Shown here: in pieces, positions 43,880-54,765 of the stretch
How positions within the stretch are numbered: position 1 is the first letter of the stretch
How the letters are laid out: each line of letters starts with the position of its first letter
Origin: Vesta saturnalis
Taxonomy: Eukaryota; Arthropoda; Insecta; Coleoptera; Lampyridae
Direction: 5' to 3'
Length of the DNA stretch: 64,000 nt
NCBI GenBank assembly: GCA_036346205.1
Contig: JARFJB010000408.1
Span: 1,310,001 to 1,374,000, forward strand
Translations under genes and position numbers: made by a program
Notes under the pieces: model-generated
The model's input: only the letters and a program-made list of their open reading frames with translations
Database searches by the model: none
What the model was told of the DNA's origin: nothing

Positions 43880-46440
43880 TGGGTAATTATGGTGTGAATG
43901 GGCAAACCCAGTGTTCCTAGCGAAGGTATTAAGGAGTGTATTTCGGAGGCACAATTTCCATGGTAATAATGATAGAATAAGGAGAGAACCGAAACTATTC
44001 TTCTATGCTCAAGAGACTAGGTCAGAAGTCAAAGACGGGTCATTTATAAGCCTTACTCGGTTTTGGATGTGGTGTACATATCAAGGGCCTACTGAGGAGC
44101 ACTGACCCAGAAGTGCGAATTATACTCCATATCAGGTCGAATTTGAGCCTTATACAGTAAAAGGAGTTGTTGCGATATGCAGTACTGTTTAGATCTGTAT
44201 AGAAAACCCAGTTTACGGGCAGCTGTTTTGCTGGCTGACAAAAGGTGGTCAACCCATGAAAGGTTCGATCCCTAACATAGAAATAGAGTTTGAAAAGTTT
44301 ATATCTGAGACATTCATATTTACAGCAGGAAGTGATCGGTCTATCTTGGCGGATACAAGGCGACACTGGGTTTTGTCGGCGTTGAATGAGAGTAGATTAC
44401 TCCTTTCCCATTCAAGGACACGTTCTAAGTCACTGTTGATTGAGGTTTCCATTTTCACCTGAACGTCCTGACTAGACTTATTGTTGTGGAAAAACTGAGA
44501 ACTACAGTGGAAAGTGCTGTCCTCTGCAAATCAATGGATCGGGTTAGTTGTTGAGGAAATGAGCTCATTTATGTATAGCGGGAAAAGTGTGGGGGCTATC
44601 ACTGATCCTTGGGGTATGCCCGCGTTAATAGTAGTTTCTTTCGAAAAGAAGCCATCGACGACAACGCGTATACGTCTTTTGTGAAGAAAGCTGGATATCC
44701 AATTGTTGAGCGTATCGGATAAGCCGAACCAAGTGAGCTTTGCAAGTAGACACTTGTGCCAAACCTGGTCAAAAACCTTGGAAACGTCTAAAGCTACTAC
44801 GACTGTTTCAACTGACCTCTCTAGTGTGTTATTCCCAAGTTGGGTGACATATGAAAGAAGATCACCCGTTGAATCCATACTGGTGGTCTTTTAGGATTAT
44901 TGGACTCGAGCAACGAAAATAGTTGGTGGTTGATGACTTTTTCCATGATTTTCCACAGAATGGAAGTGATAATTATTGATAACTATTGGTCGATAGCTTG
45001 AGGGATCGGTTTTCTCGCCCTTTTTAGGAATAGGTTGGACATTTGCCAACTTCCACGATGAGGGAAACTCTCCAAATGACATGGGGATCGAAAAGAGTAC
45101 ATTTAAGGACTATAGCTTGAATACCGTCAGACCAGTCGCCTTGTTTGAGTCAAGTTTATTGATAATTGACTCTAGGAGCTTGTAACGAAATTGGGTTGGT
45201 TTAATAGCGTATCGGGTAGATTTGGGCGACGGTACAGTTTTACCAGAACCATTGAGAGATGAATTTCATGCAAAGTAATCGACAAAGAGGTTGGCTTTTT
45301 CAGCAAAATCAATCAGATACTACAGCTCCGTCGCAAGACGTCATGGAAAGAAAGGAACATGTACTAAAGTTTTTGCTAATGGCTTTAGCTAATGATCAAA
45401 ATTTACGACTACCCAAAGGATGAAACAAATTCTTTGCATTTGCGTTCTTCAATGATCTTTTTGGCCTTGGTGATGATGCTTTTGCAACTATTTCTTTCGG
45501 CAATATAGTCGGCGTGATTTTCGACAGATTTATTTGATTTCCATTTGGTACATAGTTTATGCTTTTACGATAATACATCAGTGCAAGCCCTATTAAACCA
45601 GTGTTGGGAATGGGCATGACCTACACGATTATGTTTTTTTGGGAATGTATAACTCCATACCCATCAAGATAACTTCAGTTATTGAAAGAGCAATGTTCGA
45701 AAAGGAGGACCGTTTAAAGCAATACCCACGCCAGGGGAAAGTTGCAAAAAAATCTTGCAGTTCCCTCCAGTTAGCTAAATAACCACATGTTTTTATATGT
45801 TTTTCGAGTAATAGTGGGATTGGGTACAGAGGAAGTTATTTCGATTAGGCAGTGGTCTGATTGACCAAGTGGGGAAAGGACTCTTGTTTTATAGACTAGT
45901 GGGTTAGTTGTAAAGAATAGTTCCAGGAAATGTAGAGTATGGTTAGGGTTGTCACGGATTCTGGTTAGTTCAGATATAATTTGTGCGAGATCACAGGATA
46001 CGGCAAATTCTTTTGCACTATGACCTGCGGGATTAGTGGTAGATGAAAATTGAAGTCAATTGGAGATGTGGGCACTAAAATCTCCCAAAATTGAGATATC
46101 GCAAGATGAAAACTGTGGTAAGAGATAGTCTATATTCAGACTAAGGTAATGAAAAAGATCTTGGACGTTATTATAACTAGGAGACATACACAAACACAAA
46201 TTGAGATCCAGTATGTTTGAACCAAATCGCGCCAAATTCGTTGTTTTCCAAAGTGGACATCCTCTTACAACAAACGTTGTCCTTGGTATACGCACATATT
46301 CCGCCGAAGGCGAAAGTTAGAATGGAGGTTGTATCTGGGAAATTGCAGTTCAGGCGAATCAGTGCTTAAAGGGGAGACTTGTGCTTCAGACAGAAAAAGA
46401 ATGTCCGGTTGCACTTGTTCAAGGTGATGGTGAACAGCAT
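43880..46440 (-). pseudogene. Non-LTR retrotransposon (LINE) with AP-type endonuclease and RT
   Basis: Minus strand. Endonuclease part around 46060-46430: NCNFPDTTSILTFAFGGICA, SPSYNNVQDLFHYLSLN, SCDISILGDFSAH (the GDFNAH motif). RT part around 44250-45080: FPSSWKLANVQPIPKKGEK, DPSSYRPIVI, then YVTQLGNNTLERS, VVALDVSKVFDQVWHK (motif A, Asp kept), INAGIPQGSVIAPTLFPLYI, and further down SFNADKTQCRLVSAK. The FADD box is not clearly readable. Frames are broken throughout. Clade is uncertain (jockey, CR1 and related groups share these motifs). It is inserted in the 669-bp tandem repeat. Confidence 0.85.
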
Positions 46441-46794
46441 TAGGATTCGATCTGGTATAATGTATGCTGCAGTAATAAATCCGAATGTTAGTACTTTCGA
46501 TGACCTGTCCTCCTGGGCATTCGAATGGGGCAGAATTTTATTCCTGGCAGGGCATGCTCTTCTTAGTCTTTATTTTGGCATTGACGAATATTTGCCCCCT
46601 CCCAGAATCCTTGGAGTGGATCGACGAATCGATGTGAGAGTGTGGGCGTCTCGCCCTTCTCACCTTGAGTATAGCGTATGTTTTAGAACTCATCATTTTA
46701 ACGGTTTATCCGGTAAAACGCAACGCTTAGCTAGTGCGTGTTGGCGAGTACATAAGGAATAAAGGAGAAAGAAGAATAATATATTTATTATTTT

Positions 46795-46930
46795 GCCTGT
46801 ATGATCTTGTAATTTCAGTGTCAACAACGATATCTATTTGCTTTAACGCCCTTGTTGAATGTCGTACACCCATTTAAAATTGCTCCCAATGAGAATTTTA
46901 ATAAAGTCATTATGCTAATGAAATCCAGAT
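46795..46930 (+). repeat. Partial third unit of the 669-bp tandem repeat
   Basis: Matches about 43230-43320 (GTAATTTCAGTGTCAA, TTGAATG, TTTTAATAAA). Its position directly after the LINE supports insertion of the LINE into a pre-existing array. Confidence 0.6.
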
Positions 46931-46934
46931 AGGG

Positions 46935-47300
46935 ATAACGTCGACCCTGAATAACCCTCACTGTAACTACTAGTTTGCAATATCGTTAATACTCTGCGCA
47001 CCTTCTGAAATGGTGATCTTAATTTCTATTTAATTTGACTTATTAATTTGAAATGATAAAAAATTGAGTGAACATCAAATTATAGATTTAAGTTGCAAAT
47101 CACAATGCGACTTTAATATTGTACTTGGGGAATTATATCCAAAAACATTACTACCTCATCTTTTTTACAATAACACATTTTGTAGATAGCATCAATTTCC
47201 TTAAAATTGAACGATGTGTTATTTTCACTTTCTCATTCTTAGCTTTCATAAAGAATATTAGGTACATTTTCTAGATGTCACCCAAATCTTTTCATTACGG

Positions 47301-47384
<84 letters not shown>

Positions 47385-49045
47385 CGGTGATTGCAAACAT
47401 TAGCTATGAAGACCTGGCGGAAAATATATGTCGTCAAACTAGCAAAAGACATTCTATTTTACTTTTCTGACTTATGCATCAACTCAATATCCCCATTGTG
47501 AGTGTAAAACAACAATCAATTATAATGAGCAGAAATAAAAATGTAATATAGTACGATTTAAATCAAATTTAAATCTAACATCAAAATTTATTAAACTTTC
47601 AATAGTGAACGTAATAACAAAACGTTTAATTACAATAACTTGAATTTTTATTGTGAACCATGAATTTAATATTTACCTTAAGATGTAGTTGTGTACAATG
47701 TTCTTCCGTTTGGAGTTTGATCACTCAATGTTTCATTTGCAATATACAATGCGTGTTAGTTTAAAGTATACTTGTAAAACAAATCCAACTTTAATATTCA
47801 TTTATTAATGTAGCAACCCGCACCCAAATATTAAATAAATATCTAAATACATTGCCCATTAAAAGATGATTGCGAAAGAACCTTTTTTAAGTTCGACACT
47901 CACACCTTGCGTTTATCCTATTTAGAAATATTTTTTATATTTTAATTACAAGGAAGGCAACTACTAAATAACACATTCATAAAATAAATACAAAAGTAAA
48001 AAAATTACCGTAAGTTTAGCTAAATTGGCAACTTGTGTACAGGTACAAAATGAATGAGGTGAACTAGGGAAAGCTGTAATTTCCTTTTTATTTGAATTTT
48101 GTAAAACAAGTAGTTGTCTTTCATTGCATAAAGTCCTTTTTTTTTTCTTGATATTCATAAATTTCGATATTAAAACATAATGTGGTTAAAAATGTGTGTG
48201 GGTGTCTCCACATAAAGAATTAATGATTAATATTTATCAGTACGCTTTCGATCCCATTGTTGGGATATGTTAATTTCCATAACGTATTCTAAGGAAATGG
48301 TTGTCAAGTACAAATTAAGAATTTCTGTTAAAGGATCCTTGAAATTTATGAAATTGTTCAGATTTATGAGACGCGCCCAAATAATATTCTATGTAATAGC
48401 AATAAGTACCTACATTGCCAATTACTTGACATTTTATTAAATTAAAACGTACTAGAGTTGACAAAGAGGTTAAAAATTCATATTGCAATCCAATGACGAA
48501 TTATCATACATATTGACACAAGCATTCCGTCTAACTTGTGAAAGATATAAACTTGATCTAGGTGAGTAATGCTAAAAAGGCCAATTTCTTATTGATCTGT
48601 AAGATCATAATCAAATGTCCTACCTAAAACATCCGACAAGTTCGTAATGTTTAAAAATATCAGCTATTAAAATTACATCCTTATCAGAAAATTGGTAATG
48701 CAGTAGTCTAAATTTATGAACTGGCGTAAAACCTATATTGCAGAATCTCTTTAGGGAATATAATAAGTATCAATATTTTTACAAGATTAGCATAAATAGT
48801 GCTACGTTGAATCACCTAAATTACAATGTAACATGCTGATAACAGCGTAATATGCAAATATCAAGCGCACATAGAACAGAATGTGTGTACCTATGCATAA
48901 TAGAAAAGATAAAATCTGTTAACAATATTTTAAGTTTAATGTGTATCAACTGTATGGTCTATCGCTTATCATAGATACTCGTATTTAAATGTATGCATTA
49001 TCTTAAACATGTATGTGGTTCAAATAGTCTTGCAAATATAAGTAG
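46935..49045. other. No gene; contains (TA)n at about 47300-47382
   Basis: AT-rich intergenic DNA with one long TA microsatellite. The small frames lack family motifs. Confidence 0.55.
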
Positions 49046-49052
49046 TAGAACG

Positions 49053-49079
49053 AATAATAATAATAACAGTAATAATAAA
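49053..49079 (+). repeat. (TAA)n tract
   Basis: Slightly interrupted AAT/TAA repeat directly upstream of a 5'-truncated R4-type LINE end. Confidence 0.85.
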
Positions 49080-49569
49080 TACAAAATAAAGATCCGTATT
49101 ATAAATACGTACCGTACCCTGTGTTGGAAAACAATAGCTGGAAATTTTATTGGGATACTGCCACCATCAGGGTTAAAACCATTGTGAGTAATAGGCCTGA
49201 CACAGTATTCATAAACAAACAATCGAAAACTGCGCTGTTAATTGGTGTAACCCATCCAAACGATACCAATCTTCATAGAGATGAGAAAAAGTTGCAAGGT
49301 ATCAAGGATTGTGCGAAGAATACAAACAGAAACATAAACTTATCGTGGTAAAAGTAATCCCCATAGTGATATATATGAATGGACTGGTAACAAAGAATCT
49401 AATTAAATATCTAAAAGAATTGAGAATGAATAAAGTGTAACGTTTTACTTGTCCTGCAGAAGTCTGTCTTACTCGAAACCGCACGAATAGTAAGGAAAAC
49501 TCTAAATGTCCAAGAGTCACAAGCCTACTGAACGAATGATAAAACCGGATATCCGAGAAATAAAAAACG
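49080..49569 (+). pseudogene. R4/Dong-type LINE, 5'-truncated copy 1 (restriction-like endonuclease)
   Basis: Reads VLENNSWKFYWDTATI, KTIVSNRPDTVFINKQ, ALLIGVTHPNDTNLH and, in a shifted frame, VIPIVISMNGLVTKN: the C-terminal restriction-enzyme-like endonuclease of R2/R4-group retrotransposons, with the PD...D-like core (RPD, then LIGV in place of LIDV). Only the 3' end of the element is present, bounded by (TAA)n on both sides. 5' truncation is typical of target-primed reverse transcription. Confidence 0.82.
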
Positions 49570-49595
49570 TAATAATAATAATAATAATAATAATA
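49570..49595 (+). repeat. (TAA)n tract
   Basis: Eight or so TAA units between R4-type copies 1 and 2. Confidence 0.95.
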
Positions 49596-50059
49596 CAGAC
49601 CCCAGCACTCTACAGTGGATCAGGGGACCAGCACTACCACGAATAAGTAATGGTACGGCAGGGCTCTGATGAAGTGTGCTACTAAACACCATGCAATTTG
49701 GCAGCAGCTTAAAAATGCAAAATCCATCTAAAAATGGAGCAAGAAGAAACAATATTAGCCTCGAACCAGAGGCCTAACGGTCGAGAACGGCGTGGGACCA
49801 ATAAGCTCGGTCCAAAGATGATGACCAGGCAAATCTAAACTGACCAGCCAAACGTATTTTGCCCGGGCAATCGGCAACCACGAAAGGTCGAAAAGCCCGG
49901 AAGTGCTTAACATGAGATACTGAGATGAACCGCAATGTTATCAGCTGCTACCATAGAACTACCAAACTAGATTCCATACAAACCGGGTATAGAGTAGAAT
50001 TTTATAAGCTTTTTACAGAAATATATCCAGAGCTAGCAGAAAAATCACACTCCAAAGAC

Positions 50060-51480
50060 TGTAACGGATTTTCAGTGGGCGGCAAGTGAAGCTTGTCCTC
50101 AACGAAGTCCAACACAAAAACTAAGACTCGTTTGGGAAAAACAATTCTATTCAAAGAAAATTATAAGTTACGGTATTTGCTATTATGTAATGCTCCTGGA
50201 CGGTTACGGACAGCGGTCGTTCGTTCCAGGGATTAGAAAACGGATTCAGGAGCCTCCCAAAGATAAGCTATAGTTCAGGCTGTCTTTGGGTCCTGAACGT
50301 CTACGGCTTCCCACACGGATGCGTCGGGTTTCTTAGTGGGGGATAAAATTCAGGGTCTAATCCGTATGATAGAAGATGAACCTAAAACTCAATTAGTACG
50401 GACGTACGACGGATACGGTAGCCAAAGGTCACAGGTTCCCTTGACAAACAAAATTCCAATGATGGATGAAAGTGAACGATTCTTAATAAACATGAGCTTT
50501 GTGGATTTATTTAAATTTCTATGATTACGGTTCAGTCAATCAAGTAATTTCCTTGCTACTTATCGCAACAAATTAACTAGGTTTTGAACCTAATTGAAGA
50601 GCGTGTCTTTATTAAGTTTAATTAGATTGATCGAGTACGACATTTAAAAGTGGGGAACGGCTGGAAATTCCATAATTTTAACGATGAGGCCTAACAATTT
50701 GTTTTAATTGATATTAAATCAACGATTGAAATAATATTTCTTTCGTCGTACTAAAATGATTCTTTATGAAGTAACAGAACGATTGATATCAAATTCGGCC
50801 AGTTTCTATTAACAAAAAATACTTATTCTATCTAACGGTTTGATTAGTAATTAATAACACTTATATCAACTAAAAGTCACGACATTATAGAAGCTAGTTA
50901 CTATTTGACACATCTGTCGGTGTTCGCGTTATTTCAATCCACAAAACTTTATACAATAGTAAAAAGATTAGATACATTCTTTTGTAGTTGGAATTCATAG
51001 AAAGTATTTCAGATTTAACTTTACGTGTTTATATCAAAACTGCTATTTAACAATGCAATTTTTACCAACTAAATTAACTAATTTATAAGGACGGTGTTAA
51101 TTATCACTTGTATATATTAATTTAATACTCTCTTAATTAGATTGATCGGATTTTAAAGTCAATTGGAATGCTTTGGTTTCTTAACATTCACTAATATTAA
51201 TATATAAAGTTTTGAATTTCCATTTAACATGTGTGTTTGAATACAAACTGTATTACTACTTCGCAAGATTTAATTTCGGAATGACAAAAAGAAAACTTGT
51301 AGTTATATTAACGGTTGTTTATAGTATTTGATAAGTTTTAATTTTGAAATAAAAAAATAATTTCTATTTACAATTAACAGCTATCTCTTAATTTTACTCT
51401 TATCAATATTCAACGGTGCATAATTAATTAATTTAAGGACTCAATCACGGTTTTTTGTTGGGGTAGTAAAAATTAAAAAA
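50060..51480. other. About 1.4 kb foreign segment within R4-type copy 2
   Basis: Breaks the LINE reading between PELAEK and NIIDQNR. It starts near TGTAACGGATTTTCAGTGGG (50062), a wording common at LTR starts, and AATCAC occurs at both presumed edges (about 50036-50041 and 51445-51450). No coding sequence, tRNA-primer site or terminal repeat was found, so solo LTR is only one possibility. Confidence 0.45.
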
Positions 51481-53105
51481 ACTAACCTTAACATAATAGA
51501 TCAAAACAGAGTAATACTAAAAAACAAGCGACTCACAGAGAGACAAATACAGGCCATTGAAGAAGAAATAGCAACAGAAAAGGATAAACAGCAACAACCA
51601 ACAGGACCAGAACGAGATTCAAAACACAAACTTAAATACGACCCCCTGAAGTAAAAAATAACCAGTAAATAGAACAACCAAAAGAAAATTTATAAATCAG
51701 TTACAACGAACAGAGACCATCAATATACAAGACGAAATACAGGGAGATAGAAAAAAAAACATCCCAAGTGGAAAATAACTAATCCACCAAACAGGATACC
51801 GCTACCAAAATTAATATATAACCAACACACACCTAATATTTTCAACTTGGTCAATAATAAAATTGAGAAATATGCAGAAGAAAATAATATTCTGGAAGAC
51901 ATACATCTGCTGGTTTACGCAGCTGCCACATCTATAACACTAAACAAACAAAACATACCAAACCAGCCAATCCAAACAAGAAACTACACCAAACAAAAAT
52001 AGTAAATTACACTCGAAAACAAGATCGATACAATAAGAAAGAGCTTAGGAAGAATGACACAAAGGAAACCGAGCATGAAACACACAACATATTAGTCGCA
52101 GCAACTGCGGAACTAGGTACACTAAAACAAAAAATAGCAGTGTACACCACAAAACTAAGAAGATACAAGAAATCAAAGGATAGAAGAATGGAAAACATAC
52201 AATTCAATAGAAGTGAAAAACAATTCTACCATAACCTACAGGAAAAAGAAGAGCTACAAATTACACCACCAAGCTCACACGAAGTTAATACATTCTGGGA
52301 GAACATATGATCACAACTGAAAACACACCGTCATACAGCTACGTGAATAGACACAGAATAAATACACATAAAAATAACACAAGAAATGGACCGCACAAGT
52401 ACTGCAGAACAACTCAAAAAACTATCCAAAATACACAAAATACATAACTTTTGGTAAAAAAAATTCGCTACACTACATTCACACCTAACAGAGCAAATCA
52501 ACAAAGTATTACAAGAACCACACAAAATGCTATAGTTTCTCACACAAAGTAAAACATACATCAAACTAAAAAAAAAACGAGAAATCCAAAATCTCGCCAA
52601 TTATAGACCAATCACATGCCTACCCACTCTATACCAAGTAATTACAGCTATTATCACGCAGAAAATAGATAAACACTTCACAAAACGCAACGTACTAACG
52701 GAAGAACAAAAAGGGTGCCGGAAAACAGCCAAGGATGCAAAGAAAAAGTCATAATAGATAGTATGGTCATGAAACAAACGAAACAACGAAAGCTAGTCAC
52801 GTGCTAGATCGACAATAAAAAAGCGTTTGATTCCATACCACACAGTTAGTTACTCAAAACACTACAAATTTACAAAACCAATCAACACATACAAAACTTT
52901 CTGTTTGTAATAATGCAAAGCTGGAGAACAACCATACATCTGACAACAAAACAAACAGACATAGAAACAGACAACATCAGGATCAAAAGAGGGATATTTC
53001 AAGGTGACCCTCTCAGCGCCCTATGGTTCTGGCTATGCCTCAATCCACTATCAAATGCACAACATATGGCTTTAAAATCAAGCACGAAAACACAACACAG
53101 AATAA

Positions 53106-53337
53106 TTATTGCAGGCTCACTTTCCATTAATATAAGTAATTTGACTGTAATCTCATTATATTTAGAATTTACATCAGTTCTACATACATAAAGACAAAAT
53201 TTACATCGAATGGGGCTTGAACCTTGGTGGCGCAGTTGGTTAGCGCGGTACTCGCGGAACCTACAGGTCGTAGGTTCGAATCCTACTCGAAGTAAACTTT
53301 TTATTTATGTATTTAATAAAATTAATAATAATTTTTA
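53106..53337 (+). mobile_element. SINE-like insertion with 14-bp target-site duplication, copy 2
   Basis: The 14-mer ACAACACAGAATAA occurs at 53092-53105 and again at 53338-53351, exactly flanking 232 bp that interrupt the LINE. The insert matches 17669-17899. It has a 115-bp leader, a tRNA-like domain, and an AT-rich 3' end (TTTAATAAAATTAATAATAA). Confidence 0.9.
53221..53294 (+). pseudogene. tRNA-like domain, degenerate
   Basis: Good A box (TGGCGCAGTTGGTTAGCGCG) and B box (GGTTCGAATCC), D and T stems intact, but the anticodon arm (GTACTCGCGGAACCTACAG) does not fold and the acceptor stem has a mismatch. Comparable with the intact fold at 17782-17855. Confidence 0.75.
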
Positions 53338-54731
53338 ACAACACAGAATAAACTATCTACTCTACAAATAATAAAAATAATAGAAGAATTCACAAACGAC
53401 ACAAGCATTGGATTTCGTATGAGCAAATGCAAAATACTCCACATAGAGAGAGGAAAATATAACACATAAGAAACAACAGAAGCAATAAACAAAGAAACAC
53501 TCAAAAACATGAAACTGGAAGAAACATACGAACAGAACACAAGTATAAATCACTCATATATTAAACAAAACTCATATCAAAACTCAATTCCAAAAACACA
53601 TCCAAAGAATTAAATACGTATGCCATACGAGTTTTAACGTACTTATTCGGAATAGTTAAATGGTTAAACACAGACCTCGAACAATTGAATGGATTAAACA
53701 GAACGAAACACAAAACATCGCAAACTGCACCCAAACTCAAGCATTGAAAGTCACAATCAGCAGAAAAGAAGGAGAAAGAGGACTGATATACATAAAAGCG
53801 CTATAAAACTCATAAATAGTAAAGTGAAGAAACTATTTCCGCAACAAAATAACGTCACTCCACCAAGCCATCGTCTATGCGAACGCAGAATACACACCAC
53901 TCAAATTAAGACTAGAAAACATACAAGCAGACATACGTACGCTCACTAAGGAACAGAAAAACCCAAATATTGACCAACAAATGTCGTGTAAATGGCACAC
54001 AACAGGACAACTCTTTCCAGAAATAGAATGGTTCGCCTTAGCAATACAGGATAATGTGATAGCCACTAGAAACTACAGGAACGTATTATCAAAGAAACCA
54101 TAGACACATATATATGCAGGAGATGCCATCAGTTCAAAGAAACAATAGACCACATAACAGAAGGATGCAAAATACTTGCTGGTACAGACTATACAGACAG
54201 ACACAACACAGCAGCAAAAATCATACACCAGGAGTTAGCACTTAAACATCAACTCACACAAGCACACACTCCATGTTACAAATACACATCCGAAAATATA
54301 CTCGAAAATGAGGAATACAAATTGTATTGGGACAGAACATTACTCACGGATAAAACAGTCTTAATCAACAGACCAGACACCACATTCACGAACAAAAGAG
54401 AAAATAAACCGTGTTTAATAGATATCCTAATACCTAATGATACAAATGTCGTACAAAAAGAACAAGAAAATATTACAAAATTCACAACTCTGGCTATCGA
54501 ACTCAAAGAGCTCTGGAAACAAGAAACAGTAACAATACTACCAATCATGATGTCCGTCACAGGTATTACTGCTTAGATGTACACGCATACATTCATACAA
54601 ACATCCAAAAAGCAATTATACTTAAAACTGAAACAATCGTCACAAAATTCCTGCAACAGGAACAGAAGAGCATGTAACTTGGTCAAGACCCGTCACATGA
54701 TCACTAAACCACAAAATGTGAAAAACAACAA

Positions 54732-54763
<32 letters not shown>

Positions 54764-54765
54764 TA
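54732..54765 (+). repeat. (TAA)n tract between R4-type copies 2 and 3
   Basis: About ten AAT units, then CAATAA, at the junction of the two elements. Confidence 0.95.

Larger units (their letters stand above)
49596..54731 (+). pseudogene. R4/Dong-type LINE copy 2, near full length, with two insertions
   Basis: Single-ORF LINE relic. The 5' region 49596-49930 precedes an N-terminal piece (IQTGYRVEFYKLFTEIYPEL, about 49980-50035) that aligns in wording with YSTELYRMMT...RFPELLDK of copy 3. After about 1.4 kb of foreign DNA it resumes at about 51490 with NIIDQNRVILKNKRLTERQI. RT motifs: NLANYRPITCLPTLYQVITA (about 52590), IDNKKAFDSIPHS (motif A), IKRGIFQGDPLSALWFWL (motif B, about 52985). A 232-bp SINE-like insertion (53106-53337) splits the RT. 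C-terminus: LYWDRTLLTDKTVLINRPDT, PCLIDILIPNDTNV, ELKELWKQETVTILPIM: the restriction-like endonuclease. Many stops. The 3' end meets (TAA)n. Confidence 0.85.

Noticed and set aside
46379..46762. 127-residue plus-strand frame
   Set aside because: Mostly antisense to the LINE, whose endonuclease text reads on the minus strand.
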